From an uncultured Clostridia bacterium (GTDB lineage: Bacteria; Bacillota; Clostridia; Christensenellales; CAG-314): a stretch of DNA of 64,000 bases. Positions 36,860 through 45,900 of the stretch are shown piece by piece; positions within the stretch are counted from its first letter, which is position 1, and every line of letters begins with the position of its first letter. Made by a program: the position numbers and the translations under genes. The stretch lies in assembly GCA_944364615.1 (NCBI GenBank), contig CALVWF010000001.1, forward strand, positions 257,840 through 321,839, given 5' to 3'. Under the pieces are notes generated by a model. It saw only the letters and a program-made list of their open reading frames with translations, did no database searches and had not been told where the DNA came from.

Positions 36860-37717
36860 TTATTTTGTACCCGTAAGGGCGATACCTTCCACTATGCGTT
36901 TTTGGAAAATTGCATACAAAACCATAGGAACAATAAGCGAAATCAGGGTTGCCGCAATTACAACACCGTAATCGCCGGCATAAGATACGTTAAGCATTCT
37001 GATTATTTGCATTATTTGCGTCAGTCCTGCATTTTCCATAACCGTCAACGTCGGCCATATAAAACTGTTCCACGCTCCCATAAAAATTCCCACTCCGTTG
37101 ATGACCATAGGCGTAACGGAAAGAGGAACGTATATCTTAAAAAAGATTCCTATATTTGAACAGCCGTCTATTTCGGCAGCCTCCTCAATGTTACGAGGTA
37201 TATTCAGATAAAATTGCCTGAAAAAGAATATCTGATAGGCGTTGGCCATCCCCGGAACAAACAGTACAAATATTGTATCAACCATGTTGAGCATATTTAC
37301 TACTCTGATAGAAGTCAGCATAATGGTAATTCCCGGGATGAACATGGGAAACAACAATAAAGGCCAAAGAAACTTTTTAAAAGGAAACTCTATGCGAGCA
37401 AGCGCGTAAGCGCACAGCATGTTTACGAACAATGATCCTATGACAGACAAAACCGCAACCGCCAGAGTTATAAAAATAGACTGTAAGAAAGTCGTTCCGT
37501 TTATATCCGCGCTGAACACTTTTTCGAAGTTTTGCCACGTGAAATTCTGCGGAAAGAATGTGTTAGGAACGCTGAACAATTCACTTTTTCCCTTGAACGC
37601 GGCAGGAATAATCCATATAATCGGGAAAAACACAATCAACGCAACCAGGACAGCAATCGCAATCAATATTGCTTTTTTTATTTTCTTTTTCGTCTTGTTG
37701 GCAATTGAACGTTTCAT
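36860..37717 (-). CDS. Carbohydrate ABC transporter permease, MalG/AraQ type (second transporter)
   Basis: A 285-residue permease with six spans; the N-terminus is strongly basic (KRSIANKTKKKIKK). The EAA loop reads IEEAAEIDGCSNIGIFFKIY in the second half. It pairs with the permease encoded 6 bases upstream. The GH172 gene starts 18 bases downstream. No ATPase gene occurs in this operon, so the importer must borrow one. Confidence 0.93.
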   Translation of the reverse strand: MKRSIANKTKKKIKKAILIAIAVLVALIVFFPIIWIIPAAFKGKSELFSVPNTFFPQNFTWQNFEKVFSADINGTTFLQSIFITLAVAVLSVIGSLFVNMLCAYALARIEFPFKKFLWPLLLFPMFIPGITIMLTSIRVVNMLNMVDTIFVLFVPGMANAYQIFFFRQFYLNIPRNIEEAAEIDGCSNIGIFFKIYVPLSVTPMVINGVGIFMGAWNSFIWPTLTVMENAGLTQIMQIIRMLNVSYAGDYGVVIAATLISLIVPMVLYAIFQKRIVEGIALTGTK

Positions 37718-37723
37718 GTCTTG

Positions 37724-38638
37724 TCAGTCCTCCATTTTTTCGGAATGAATACACTTGAAAGCAATAATATTGATTGTCACAATAACTATCATGATCAGGA
37801 TAGAACCTGCTATAGTTACGTTTTGCGGACGGTTTACATCCCTGAAGGAGTTAAAAAGATACAACGAAGGTGTCATTGTCATGTCGAGCGGTCCGCCACC
37901 CGTAATCATGTACGGAATGTCCAACATCTGCAGACTGCCCGTGATCAGATTTATCAACGAAAGAATAAATATATTTTTCATGTAGGGTATGGTCACATAT
38001 ATCATCTGCTTGAAAAAACCTGCACCGTCTATCTGCGCCGCTTCGTAATAACTCTTGGGAACATTCAGAAGTCCGGCATACATTACCAGTGTGTTGTAAC
38101 CAAAGCCCAGCCACCAGGTGGGCACAATTACACAAGCAATAGGCCAATACCCTTCGGTGGCAAAGGCAATAGGATCTATATCCAGCCCTATAAGAATTGA
38201 AGTAATCAACCCTCCGCCGTAGTTGAGAATAAACATGAATATAATCGACGCAACTACACCTGAAATAAGACAGGGCACGTACAACAATATTTTTACGGCA
38301 TTTGCAACTTTTGCATTTATTGCTTTTAACACGTGTGCAAAAAAGAAGCTCAATACCATCTGTGCCACCACAATTATTGCCGTAAATAAAATGACGTTTC
38401 CGAATGCCTTGGTGAAGGATGGCGTTTTCACAATGTAATCGTAATTTTCAAACCACACAAATTCACCCGTCGTGTAATTCTGAAAAGATCTGACAATTGC
38501 CATTGCAAGAGGGATGTAAGCAAAAATAAGTAACAACAGGACAGCGGGCGCCATCATGGCAAACGCACTTTTAGCATTTCTGTATTTGAACAAACGTGGT
38601 TTTTTACTTTTGTCAGAATAATTACTTAACATTTTCAA
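37724..38638 (-). CDS. Carbohydrate ABC transporter permease, MalF/UgpA type (second transporter)
   Basis: A 304-residue six-span permease. The EAA loop is YYEAAQIDGAGFFKQMIYVT, with the conserved Gly and Ala. Its start overlaps the stop of the binding protein gene by 4 bases. It is the partner of the MalG-type permease and would carry the sugar or oligosaccharide delivered by the lipoprotein encoded upstream. Confidence 0.93.
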   Translation of the reverse strand: MKMLSNYSDKSKKPRLFKYRNAKSAFAMMAPAVLLLLIFAYIPLAMAIVRSFQNYTTGEFVWFENYDYIVKTPSFTKAFGNVILFTAIIVVAQMVLSFFFAHVLKAINAKVANAVKILLYVPCLISGVVASIIFMFILNYGGGLITSILIGLDIDPIAFATEGYWPIACVIVPTWWLGFGYNTLVMYAGLLNVPKSYYEAAQIDGAGFFKQMIYVTIPYMKNIFILSLINLITGSLQMLDIPYMITGGGPLDMTMTPSLYLFNSFRDVNRPQNVTIAGSILIMIVIVTINIIAFKCIHSEKMED

Positions 38639-40023
38639 TCTCCGTAATCATATTTGGGATTAGAGGGATAATTACTTCTTGACATAATAATTTCAATGTT
38701 TTCCTGTGCGGTTTGCAAAGCCGTAGCATACAGTGTTTCAAATGCACCCGTCTTGCACCTGACTTGCATTGTTTCGAAAATCTTGCCGGTTTCCAGAGAA
38801 ATGTCCCAAGGATAGGTTGCTTCGGGAATACCCGTTGCCGCCACATCATTGACAACCTTAATCCACTCTTGCGGCACTTCACTGTTGTAACCGTCCAAGT
38901 AATCTTTGACAGACTGTGATGTGGGTGCTTTGGAATTATATGCCTCTATAAAATATTGCGCGGTTCTCTCGGCATTTTCCGTAAACATCCAGTTTAAAAA
39001 CTTTGCCGCTTTATCGGCATTTTTAGACTGTTTGGAAATGCAATAGCACCATCCACCGTTTGCACTCGTCGTGCCGGTCTGATCACCGCTTTGGGTGGGT
39101 ATAGGCGCGACACCGATATTGTCGATAATTGTTTGATCCGACTCTGTATAATTGTATATTTCGGCAATGCTCCAACTTCCGCCAAACGTCATTGCCAATT
39201 TGGGATTATTGTCACACAGCGCATCTACAATGTAGGTATATCCTTCAGAAGTCAATGCAGATGTCGGAGCCCAATCGTTAGAGAAAATAGTATAGAAAAA
39301 CTCCGCTATATCTTTGAATCCGGGTTCATCAAGACGACTTACGCGCCAACTTTCATCGAGCGTCAGTCCTCCGGTGGTATTCTGTTGCATTCCGTATGTG
39401 ACCCACGTGCATTCGTAACTGCCCAGCGGCAGTCCGATACAGTATTGTCCTCTGGACAGTATTCCGCTCAGTTTTTCACATGCATCGTACAATTCTTCCC
39501 ATGACGTGGGTACTTTTTCAATACCTGCTTCTGCAAACAAGTCCTTGCGGTAAAAAAACATACTGCCCGGTTCCATATTCCAAGGATATGCGTATATTGA
39601 GTCGTTGTAAGTTACCATCTCTTTGCATACGTCAAGGATGTCATCTACCGCCTCGGTCGAAAGGTATTCGTCAATAGAAATACAATAGTTGTTCTGTATA
39701 TTTGTGTAAAGTTCGCCGTAAGTAGTCATGTATAAATCGGGAGCCTTGCCGTTTTCTCTGGCTACAGTAAGAGCATCCGCATATGTGTCCTGCGTGTAAA
39801 ATTGAATCTTTACCTGAATTCCGTCCGTCAAATCTTTGTTGAATTCATTTGCAAGATTGTTTAAATGATCTTTAGCCCATTGTTCGAACTCACGTGCGTA
39901 AACTTTAATTTCCGTTGCCCCTTCTTCCACATAAACTTCCTCGCCGCCGGGAGTACATCCGCTGATAAGCAGCGCAGAAAGCAGCATTGTTAAACAAATT
40001 ACCAGTGCCAAAATTTTTCTCAT
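38635..40023 (-). CDS. Extracellular sugar-binding lipoprotein (second transporter)
   Basis: A 462-residue family 1 solute-binding protein with lipobox LISGC and Cys23. The mature protein begins with a Gly-Gly-Glu linker and a KVYAREFEQW strand, and has WNMEPGSMFFYRKD near the middle and the Trp- and Asn-rich ligand regions usual in this family. The start follows AAAAAGGAGG. It is the first gene of the ten-gene operon and lies about 90 bases downstream of a perfect LacI-type palindrome. Confidence 0.92.
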   Translation of the reverse strand: MRKILALVICLTMLLSALLISGCTPGGEEVYVEEGATEIKVYAREFEQWAKDHLNNLANEFNKDLTDGIQVKIQFYTQDTYADALTVARENGKAPDLYMTTYGELYTNIQNNYCISIDEYLSTEAVDDILDVCKEMVTYNDSIYAYPWNMEPGSMFFYRKDLFAEAGIEKVPTSWEELYDACEKLSGILSRGQYCIGLPLGSYECTWVTYGMQQNTTGGLTLDESWRVSRLDEPGFKDIAEFFYTIFSNDWAPTSALTSEGYTYIVDALCDNNPKLAMTFGGSWSIAEIYNYTESDQTIIDNIGVAPIPTQSGDQTGTTSANGGWCYCISKQSKNADKAAKFLNWMFTENAERTAQYFIEAYNSKAPTSQSVKDYLDGYNSEVPQEWIKVVNDVAATGIPEATYPWDISLETGKIFETMQVRCKTGAFETLYATALQTAQENIEIIMSRSNYPSNPKYDYGD

Positions 40024-40114
40024 ACGAGCCTCCTTTTTTGTTTTCTATTTACGATGCTTTCCGCCACGCGGCCAACCGCATGACAACCAAACATTTACCT
40101 TGCAGTAACAAATA

Positions 40115-40126
40115 TGAAACGTTTCA
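40115..40126. promoter_or_regulatory. Perfect LacI-family operator ahead of the second sugar operon
   Basis: TGAAACGTTTCA is a perfect 12-base palindrome with the central CG and TGAAA half-sites characteristic of LacI/GalR-family operators. It lies between the stop of the lacI-type gene (40146) and the start of the binding protein gene (40023). The same site with one change is found at the regulator's own promoter (41173-41184). Confidence 0.75.
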
Positions 40127-40145
40127 GTTTATAATTAAAAAAAAA

Positions 40146-41156
40146 CTATTTGACTCTTATATCTTTGACGGAATCGTATACCAGGAAAGAACAATTAAGC
40201 TTGGTTATACGATATTCGAAGTTTTTCTGCAACATCAGCTCAAATATTCGCCTTTTGGCAAACATTGCAATTTCCGCTATCGGCTGATCGATCATAGTCA
40301 GTTTTGGGCGAAACAATTTTGTAAGCATCATATCGTCGAATCCCACAAACGACAAATCGTCAGGTATGGATATTTTTAATTCGTTTATTGTAAAAATGCT
40401 TCCGAAAGTATTGGGAAAGTTTGCGGCAAACAACGCAGTACATCTTGTTTCTTGCAACTTTTTTTTGATGCAATAGTACGCTTTATCTATGTTTTCCTCA
40501 ACACGCATTATAAGATCTTCGTTGACGTTCAAGCCTCTGTTTTCGTAAGCGTCATAATAACCGTTTACCCTTTCGTCGGAAGTATAAAGTCCCTTCGGCG
40601 CTACCACCATGAGTATGTCGCGATGTCCGTTATCCAACAAGTATTCAATACATGTCTCACAAACTTCACGATTGTTTACCAACACAAATTCGTAATTCAA
40701 ACCGGCAATGTACTGATCTAAAAATATAATCGGGATATCGATTGATTTTAGATAGTCGTAGTTTTCGGCATTTTTCCCACATGGAACAACGACGAGAGCA
40801 GACATTCTGTGCGACGCAAACCAAAGCAGATTTTTCTTCTCGCGCTCCGTGTCGTAAAAACTTTCGCATACGACTACCGTGTAACCCTCACTGCCTATGG
40901 CAAGCTCCAGTTCGGAAGCAAGCTGTGCGTAAAATAAATTGTTAAATTCGGGAATTACCAACCCTATCGTTTTTGTCTTGTTTGTTATCAGTCCGCGTGC
41001 ATATTCGTCCGGACTGTACCTTAAATTTGCAATTGCTTGCTTGATTTTAATTTGATTGGCTTGTTTTACCCCTCTACTGCCGTTGAGATACTTAGAAACA
41101 GTTCCCAATGACAATCCCGATTCACGCGCCACATCTTTTATCGTAGCCTTTTTCAT
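40146..41156 (-). CDS. LacI/GalR-family transcriptional regulator of the second sugar operon
   Basis: A 336-residue regulator. The ATG at 41156 is preferred (TTAGGTGAT ahead); an in-frame GTG at 41165 is possible. Helix-turn-helix at about 3-24 (ATIKDVARESGLSLGTVSKYL), hinge near 45-58, then the sugar-sensing two-lobed domain with TIGLVIPEFNNLFYAQLA and FVGFDD. It is encoded just upstream of the ABC/GH172/fucI operon in the same direction. Palindromes at both promoters suggest that it controls the operon and itself. Expected effector: a sugar of the D-arabinose route, by inference. Confidence 0.92.
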   Translation of the reverse strand: MKKATIKDVARESGLSLGTVSKYLNGSRGVKQANQIKIKQAIANLRYSPDEYARGLITNKTKTIGLVIPEFNNLFYAQLASELELAIGSEGYTVVVCESFYDTEREKKNLLWFASHRMSALVVVPCGKNAENYDYLKSIDIPIIFLDQYIAGLNYEFVLVNNREVCETCIEYLLDNGHRDILMVVAPKGLYTSDERVNGYYDAYENRGLNVNEDLIMRVEENIDKAYYCIKKKLQETRCTALFAANFPNTFGSIFTINELKISIPDDLSFVGFDDMMLTKLFRPKLTMIDQPIAEIAMFAKRRIFELMLQKNFEYRITKLNCSFLVYDSVKDIRVK

Positions 41157-41172
41157 AACAATCACCTAAAAA

Positions 41173-41184
41173 TAAAACGTTTCA
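41173..41184. promoter_or_regulatory. Near-perfect LacI-family operator ahead of the regulator gene
   Basis: TAAAACGTTTCA differs by one base from the perfect palindrome at 40115-40126. It lies 17 bases upstream of the regulator start, where binding would block transcription or early elongation, so autoregulation is likely. Confidence 0.6.
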
Positions 41185-41345
41185 CTTCTAAGGCAAGTAT
41201 AAAATTTTAAAATGTCTTTGTCAATAGGTTTTGAAAAAAAAGTTAAGGAAAATTGAACAATTTTACTTCAACTAAAAAATTCTTTTAAAACTTAACATAA
41301 TTATGGTAACCGATTGGTATTACTTTGCTTGGTTTTAACACGCTT

Positions 41346-41678
41346 TTAATAGAAACGTTTACCACAATGATTTCTGACTCGGGCTGCAATTTTGGGCAAA
41401 TCCATTACTTCCACTTCGGTGCGACGCCCGGCAATATCATACGAAATAATTTTGGACTCTTCATTGTAATCAGTACATATAAAAGTATTTGTTTCAGAAA
41501 ATAAAACGGTTGGATCGCTTGGAGAAAAAGACATACGCCCTGTAAACGCAAATATCGTTGCGATACGATTTACAGACAGAAAACTTACAGACGCGACAAT
41601 CAACAATGACGAAACAACTACCCTTTTTAATGTTTTTTCAGGTTCAAATCTCCCCATCTGAATATTATTCAGTTCCAC
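41346..41678 (-). CDS. Small membrane-anchored protein, coupled to an LRR lipoprotein gene
   Basis: A 110-residue frame starting with GTG at 41678, overlapping the preceding lipoprotein gene by 10 bases; an in-frame ATG at 41657 is the alternative. One hydrophobic segment (about residues 19-38) is followed by about 70 polar residues with no motif that I recognise. There is no clear ribosome binding site, so translation would depend on coupling. It could equally be the frameshifted end of a longer ancestral lipoprotein gene. Low certainty. Confidence 0.4.
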   Translation of the reverse strand: MELNNIQMGRFEPEKTLKRVVVSSLLIVASVSFLSVNRIATIFAFTGRMSFSPSDPTVLFSETNTFICTDYNEESKIISYDIAGRRTEVEVMDLPKIAARVRNHCGKRFY

Positions 41679-42412
41679 TTAGCATAAGGTCTAAACTCGT
41701 AAAATCCCTCGTCGGATTGCGGAATCACATTGTTGCTAAAGTCCCACTCGTTTATACATTCTGGTTCGGTGTACCATCCGCCGAAAGTGTATCTATCCCG
41801 AACAGGATCGCTTGGTGGTACATCTACAATCTTTTCACCTTGCTCAACGACGTCCAGCCAAAATACTCCGCCGTTGTCAGGTCTTTCGAAGTTGTAGTAG
41901 TAAGTGACATTAGCAGGAAATATCAAATTTGACCAGTTGTCTTCGTATCTTTCAAAATATATATCCGAAAAAACATATATATTGTGATCATTACCAACTG
42001 ATGGCAGAAATTCATTAAATTCTTCATTGTAATCAGCAATGGGTAGTATTATTACATATTCAAGCGCAGCACACTCGCTCAATGTCATCTGGTCAAAATT
42101 CACAATGCAATCCGGCAGATACAATTTTTTTAACTTTGGAGACTGCCAAATGCTGTTGCCGTAATTTCCAATGCCTGCCTTCCAAACATGTGATACGGTT
42201 ATTCCGTCTATTTCAGCAGGAATGGCAAGAACTGACTTGTCCATTCCTTGTTCGGTAAGGCCTGTAATCTTAATGTACTGATGATCACGACCAACGAAGG
42301 AGTATAGAAAATCCCCGCAAGTATACTCTTTTTCAAGCTCACAAGCACTCAAAAAAGAAAGTGTTACAATGCACAGTAAAACTAACGTTGTCGCTTTAAA
42401 AAACTTGCTCAT
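41669..42412 (-). CDS. Surface lipoprotein with a short leucine-rich part and one InlB-type repeat
   Basis: A 247-residue lipoprotein (lipobox LSAC, Cys24). Residues about 55-150 contain BspA-like LRR segments (LKKLYLPDCIVNF), and residues about 200-245 one InlB B-repeat (YTFGGWYTEPECINEW). Start follows AAGGGAGAAA. It is much shorter than the two other repeat-rich surface proteins in the window. Adhesion or recognition at the cell surface is a general expectation for such repeats. Confidence 0.75.
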   Translation of the reverse strand: MSKFFKATTLVLLCIVTLSFLSACELEKEYTCGDFLYSFVGRDHQYIKITGLTEQGMDKSVLAIPAEIDGITVSHVWKAGIGNYGNSIWQSPKLKKLYLPDCIVNFDQMTLSECAALEYVIILPIADYNEEFNEFLPSVGNDHNIYVFSDIYFERYEDNWSNLIFPANVTYYYNFERPDNGGVFWLDVVEQGEKIVDVPPSDPVRDRYTFGGWYTEPECINEWDFSNNVIPQSDEGFYEFRPYAKWN

Positions 42413-42733
42413 TGATGTATTTCTCCCTTATTGTTATTTAACATTACTACGCCAAAACTAATATTTACACAAATTAAAAAATACAACAAGTTACATTTTA
42501 TTGTAAATTGTTGTACATCACAAAAGCACCATCGGACTGTCTCCATTATACATGCTAATAACCATTTTTGATTTAATTCAAGTTGCATTGGTCGTTAATT
42601 AATATTTGCATTCTAATTTTACTATAAAATATATCCAATGTAAATACCAACTGTAAAATTTAATATAGCTTTTCTAAATGGTTTAGCACCTGTTTCGTAA
42701 ATCGACAGAAGTAATATTAGTTTGACATAGAAT

Positions 42734-42761
42734 AAAAGTCGCCTAATCGGGCGGCTTTTTT
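42734..42761 (+). terminator. Intrinsic terminator upstream of the leader RNA
   Basis: A 10-bp stem (42734-42743 with 42750-42759, one G-U pair), loop TAATCG, followed by six T from 42756. It insulates the downstream promoter and leader from upstream transcription. No plus-strand gene precedes it within the window, so it may be left over from a rearrangement. Confidence 0.65.
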
Positions 42762-42781
42762 CTGTGAAGGAACTTATTATC

Positions 42782-42810
42782 TTGCCTTTTGCGTCTATTT
42801 ATGCTATAGT
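42782..42810 (+). promoter_or_regulatory. Sigma-A-type promoter of the leader RNA and giant surface protein
   Basis: TTGCCT (42782-42787), 17-base spacer, TATAGT (42805-42810). The start of transcription would fall at about 42817, exactly at the first base of the long stem described for the leader RNA. Confidence 0.65.
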
Positions 42811-42816
42811 GTGATT

Positions 42817-42955
42817 GCCACTTAAACTTTATAAATTTACCTAATGAGGTACGAATAGGCATTTCGTATCTCTATTTCCTGTTAGGTAAAAGTTTGAGTG
42901 GCATCAATCGGAGATACAATGCAGGGCGTGTCTTCGGTTGGAGGCACGCTTTTTT
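42817..42955 (+). ncRNA. Structured leader RNA with intrinsic terminator, candidate riboswitch or attenuator
   Basis: About 139 nt between promoter and coding region. Outer stem P1: 42817-42829 with 42890-42902 (13 pairs, one U-G). P2: TTACCTAA 42837-42844 with TTAGGTAA 42882-42889. P3: 42846-42855 with 42863-42872 (10 pairs, one G-U), 7-base loop TAGGCAT. P1 and P2 are separated by a 5' bulge, P2 and P3 by a one-sided 9-base bulge. GAGATAC at 42911-42917 could pair instead with GTATCTC of P3. Then comes a terminator hairpin (42926-42935 with 42940-42949) and TTTTTT at 42950-42955, only 17 bases ahead of the ribosome binding site of the BspA-like gene. I match it to no known riboswitch class; a stand-alone small RNA is the alternative. 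Confidence 0.6.
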
Positions 42956-42986
42956 GCTCTGCGAAATTGGCTCGGAGGGCTATCCT

Positions 42987-45900
42987 ATGAAACGAAAGTT
43001 GGCATTGGTTTTTTTAGCAGTCGTCATGGTTATGGCGGCGGCGTTCGGCTTGGCTGCATGCGGGGATAAACCGGCAGAAAACCTCGACGAATACGAAGAA
43101 TTTGAAACGGTTGTAAAAACCGTCCTCAACAATAGCGTGAACAAGATGGGCGAAGAAGCGGAAGCCGCCGCGTTACGTGCTACATCTTTCAATGTCATGC
43201 CGCTGGCATTTACGCAGGAGGAAAAGGAGGATTTATTCGGCATCATTGACAAATATTCTTCCGATGCCGAAATTATGGAAAAAAACTACGTCAAAGGGAT
43301 GTTTGATCTCGTCACACAGACGACGATGGCATTTCCGCTGATCGCGGGTGACGCGCTACGCACTTATCCGAAAGTGAGCGAATTTTACGGCGTTTCCGTC
43401 GGCTGCCGCGAAGAAGGCGTCTATATCCGTGTGAATAAAGATGAAACGTTATATACAACTTCCGTTTATACCGGCGGCGGAAATTATTCCGAGAGTTACT
43501 ACCGCATGGAGATCGATTACAAGAGCGAAACGGAGTTTTCGTTCATGATATTTCAGGATTCGCCTGCGAATGCGGAAACGAATATGGACGCCTATAAAAT
43601 GTTCTATTACGGCGACAGCGAAATGAATTTTCTCAACGGCATATTCAATGACGAAGGAGGCATGTTTGCCTATTATAAGAGCGGTGTTGACTACGTGCTC
43701 AACTCCGCTGCCGCCGCCAAGGAGATGTACCCGCTGTTGAGCGCGGGCTTTGAAAACGTCGACCGCGAGGAAATAAAAGCGATTGGCGCTGACACCGACC
43801 ATATCGTTACCGCCGAGCAGTGGGCGGAATGCTATCTGAAATATATGAATGGCGGCGAACATTTTGACGGGCAAGACGGACAGTTTGAAATCAAAAACGG
43901 CGTTTTATACGGCTGGATAGGGAAAGAGGAAGATTGCCCTTCCGCGGTTACACTCCCTTCCACGGTCAGCTCTGTCTATTATGAGCTGCGCTTTCCCGAT
44001 CACGTAAAGGAGATCTCCATTCCCGCAACGGTTCAATCGGTAAAAGTTGAGCGCGGAACGCTCGAATGGCTGGAAAGCGGCAACGAAGGGACGGACGAAA
44101 CGCTCGTCGAATGTCCTGTAAAATATTTCACCATCATTTTGAATACGCAGGATGGATCGTATAAATTTCTCGAAAAAATCGACGTGTCCGCGCAGTCTCC
44201 GCTGTTCGAATCGGACGGGAATTTCCTTTATTCCAAAAAAGACGGCATGCTGCTCTATGTGGCGGGCGCGGATAAGCTCACTTCCTTATCCCTTGACACA
44301 GAACTTTCCGACAGAGCATTGATCTGCCTTGCGGGCAGCGATCTTTCAAACCTGAAAACACTCACAGTCAACGAACAGACGGCGGAGGCCGCAACGTATG
44401 CCGTCTTTGATTCCACAAACGGAGAAATCCGACTGAACACGTTCAATATGAATCTTTCGGGAGACATGTTCGGCGGAACGTTCGGGGGAGCAGTCCACTC
44501 GATCGAAACGGTCAACATTACATGCGACAACGTTCAAACGGAGCGGGAAATTGATTTTGAGTGCACTATCGGCACGCTGAACATCGGCGGGAACGGCGTC
44601 TGCCGCATCGATACGACTTCCGTGATACAAAAAGTCAACGCCGATTTTACCGGAACACTCTCGCTGGATTCCATCGACAACGGGCAGATAAAAAACATAG
44701 AACTTTCCGATGGAGTGGAAACATTCACGGCGTTCAGTCCCGTTCCCATGACCGTAACGCTCCCGTATTCGCTGTATGCGTTCAAAGCGGCTGATAAGTA
44801 CAATTTTTCAGATCTTAACAGCCTAATTAGTGAGCTGAACTGGGAAGATTTGCTCGGAAAAACCGAACTCAAAGCTGAGGTCAATCATGACGGCAATGTT
44901 TTTTATCATACATACCGTTTTGCCGCCATGACGAAAGAAGAAGAGATAGAATGTAAAAAATTTGCAGACTTTAAGGATGTCTATTATTATACGGCGGAAG
45001 AATCGGAGTACGGCGTGCTGTACGCAAAACTTTCCTGCTATTGGGGAGATGACAGCATCGTTAATGTGCCGGAAACAATCAACGGGTATCCCGTATTGGA
45101 ATTTGAACTTGCAACGCATCCTTCATGGGGCGGATACCCTCCGGTGTCGGTGGAGAATGTAAAAGAAGTACATTTGCCTGCTTCTCTGAAAAAGTTTGAT
45201 ATAATGAATTGGTCAGCTGACGAAAAGCAATATGCTTTGGAAAAAATCGTCTTTGGCGGAACGAAAGAAGAATTTTTGAAAATCATTAACGATATAGATT
45301 TTTATGCCCTATATTCCATGCTGGAATATACCGATGAAATAGAATGTAAGGACGGAACATTTACACAACAACCTATGCGGGAAAGCTGGTTCTTTGCTGA
45401 TGAAAACGATAATATTTTGCAAATAGACCTCGATTGGAGCGAATACGATACAAATTACAATGTAAAAGAAATTCAAGTCAGGCTCGTCTATAACGGAAAT
45501 GAATATTTCGTACACGATTTTAATCGAAATCCAAACCTATATTTCCAATTCGGTAACGGCGAAACTGCCGAAGGGGAAATGAAGGACTATATTTCAGTCC
45601 AATTTGAAGCAACTCAGTACGACAGTGAAATCAATCGAAAAGTTATTAAAAATTTACAAGTTTATTATAGCGCAATCGGTGATTTGAATTTTACTCTCGT
45701 TTCGACGGAAGAATTTACGGGAACGATCGAGCACGATTTTTCCGTATCGCATACGCGCGAGCCGGATTGCTTGGCCGGCGGTGGCACCGATTGGTATTGC
45801 TCCGTGTGTGGGATGTTCGGTTACGTTACGGACGAAGAACCGCCCCTCGGGCATGACTCCGATGAATACGGCACATGTAGCCGCTGCGGTCAGAATACTT

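Noticed and set aside
42837-42902. Leader hairpin as a miniature transposable element
   Set aside because: An outer inverted repeat is compatible with one, but no target duplication is seen, and the exact fit of promoter start, hairpin, terminator and ribosome binding site favours an RNA. Kept only as an alternative.
42894-42986. Upstream in-frame ATG as the start of the BspA-like protein
   Set aside because: It would lie within the leader hairpin and place 31 polar residues ahead of a perfect lipoprotein signal peptide; the ATG at 42987 has its own GGAGG.
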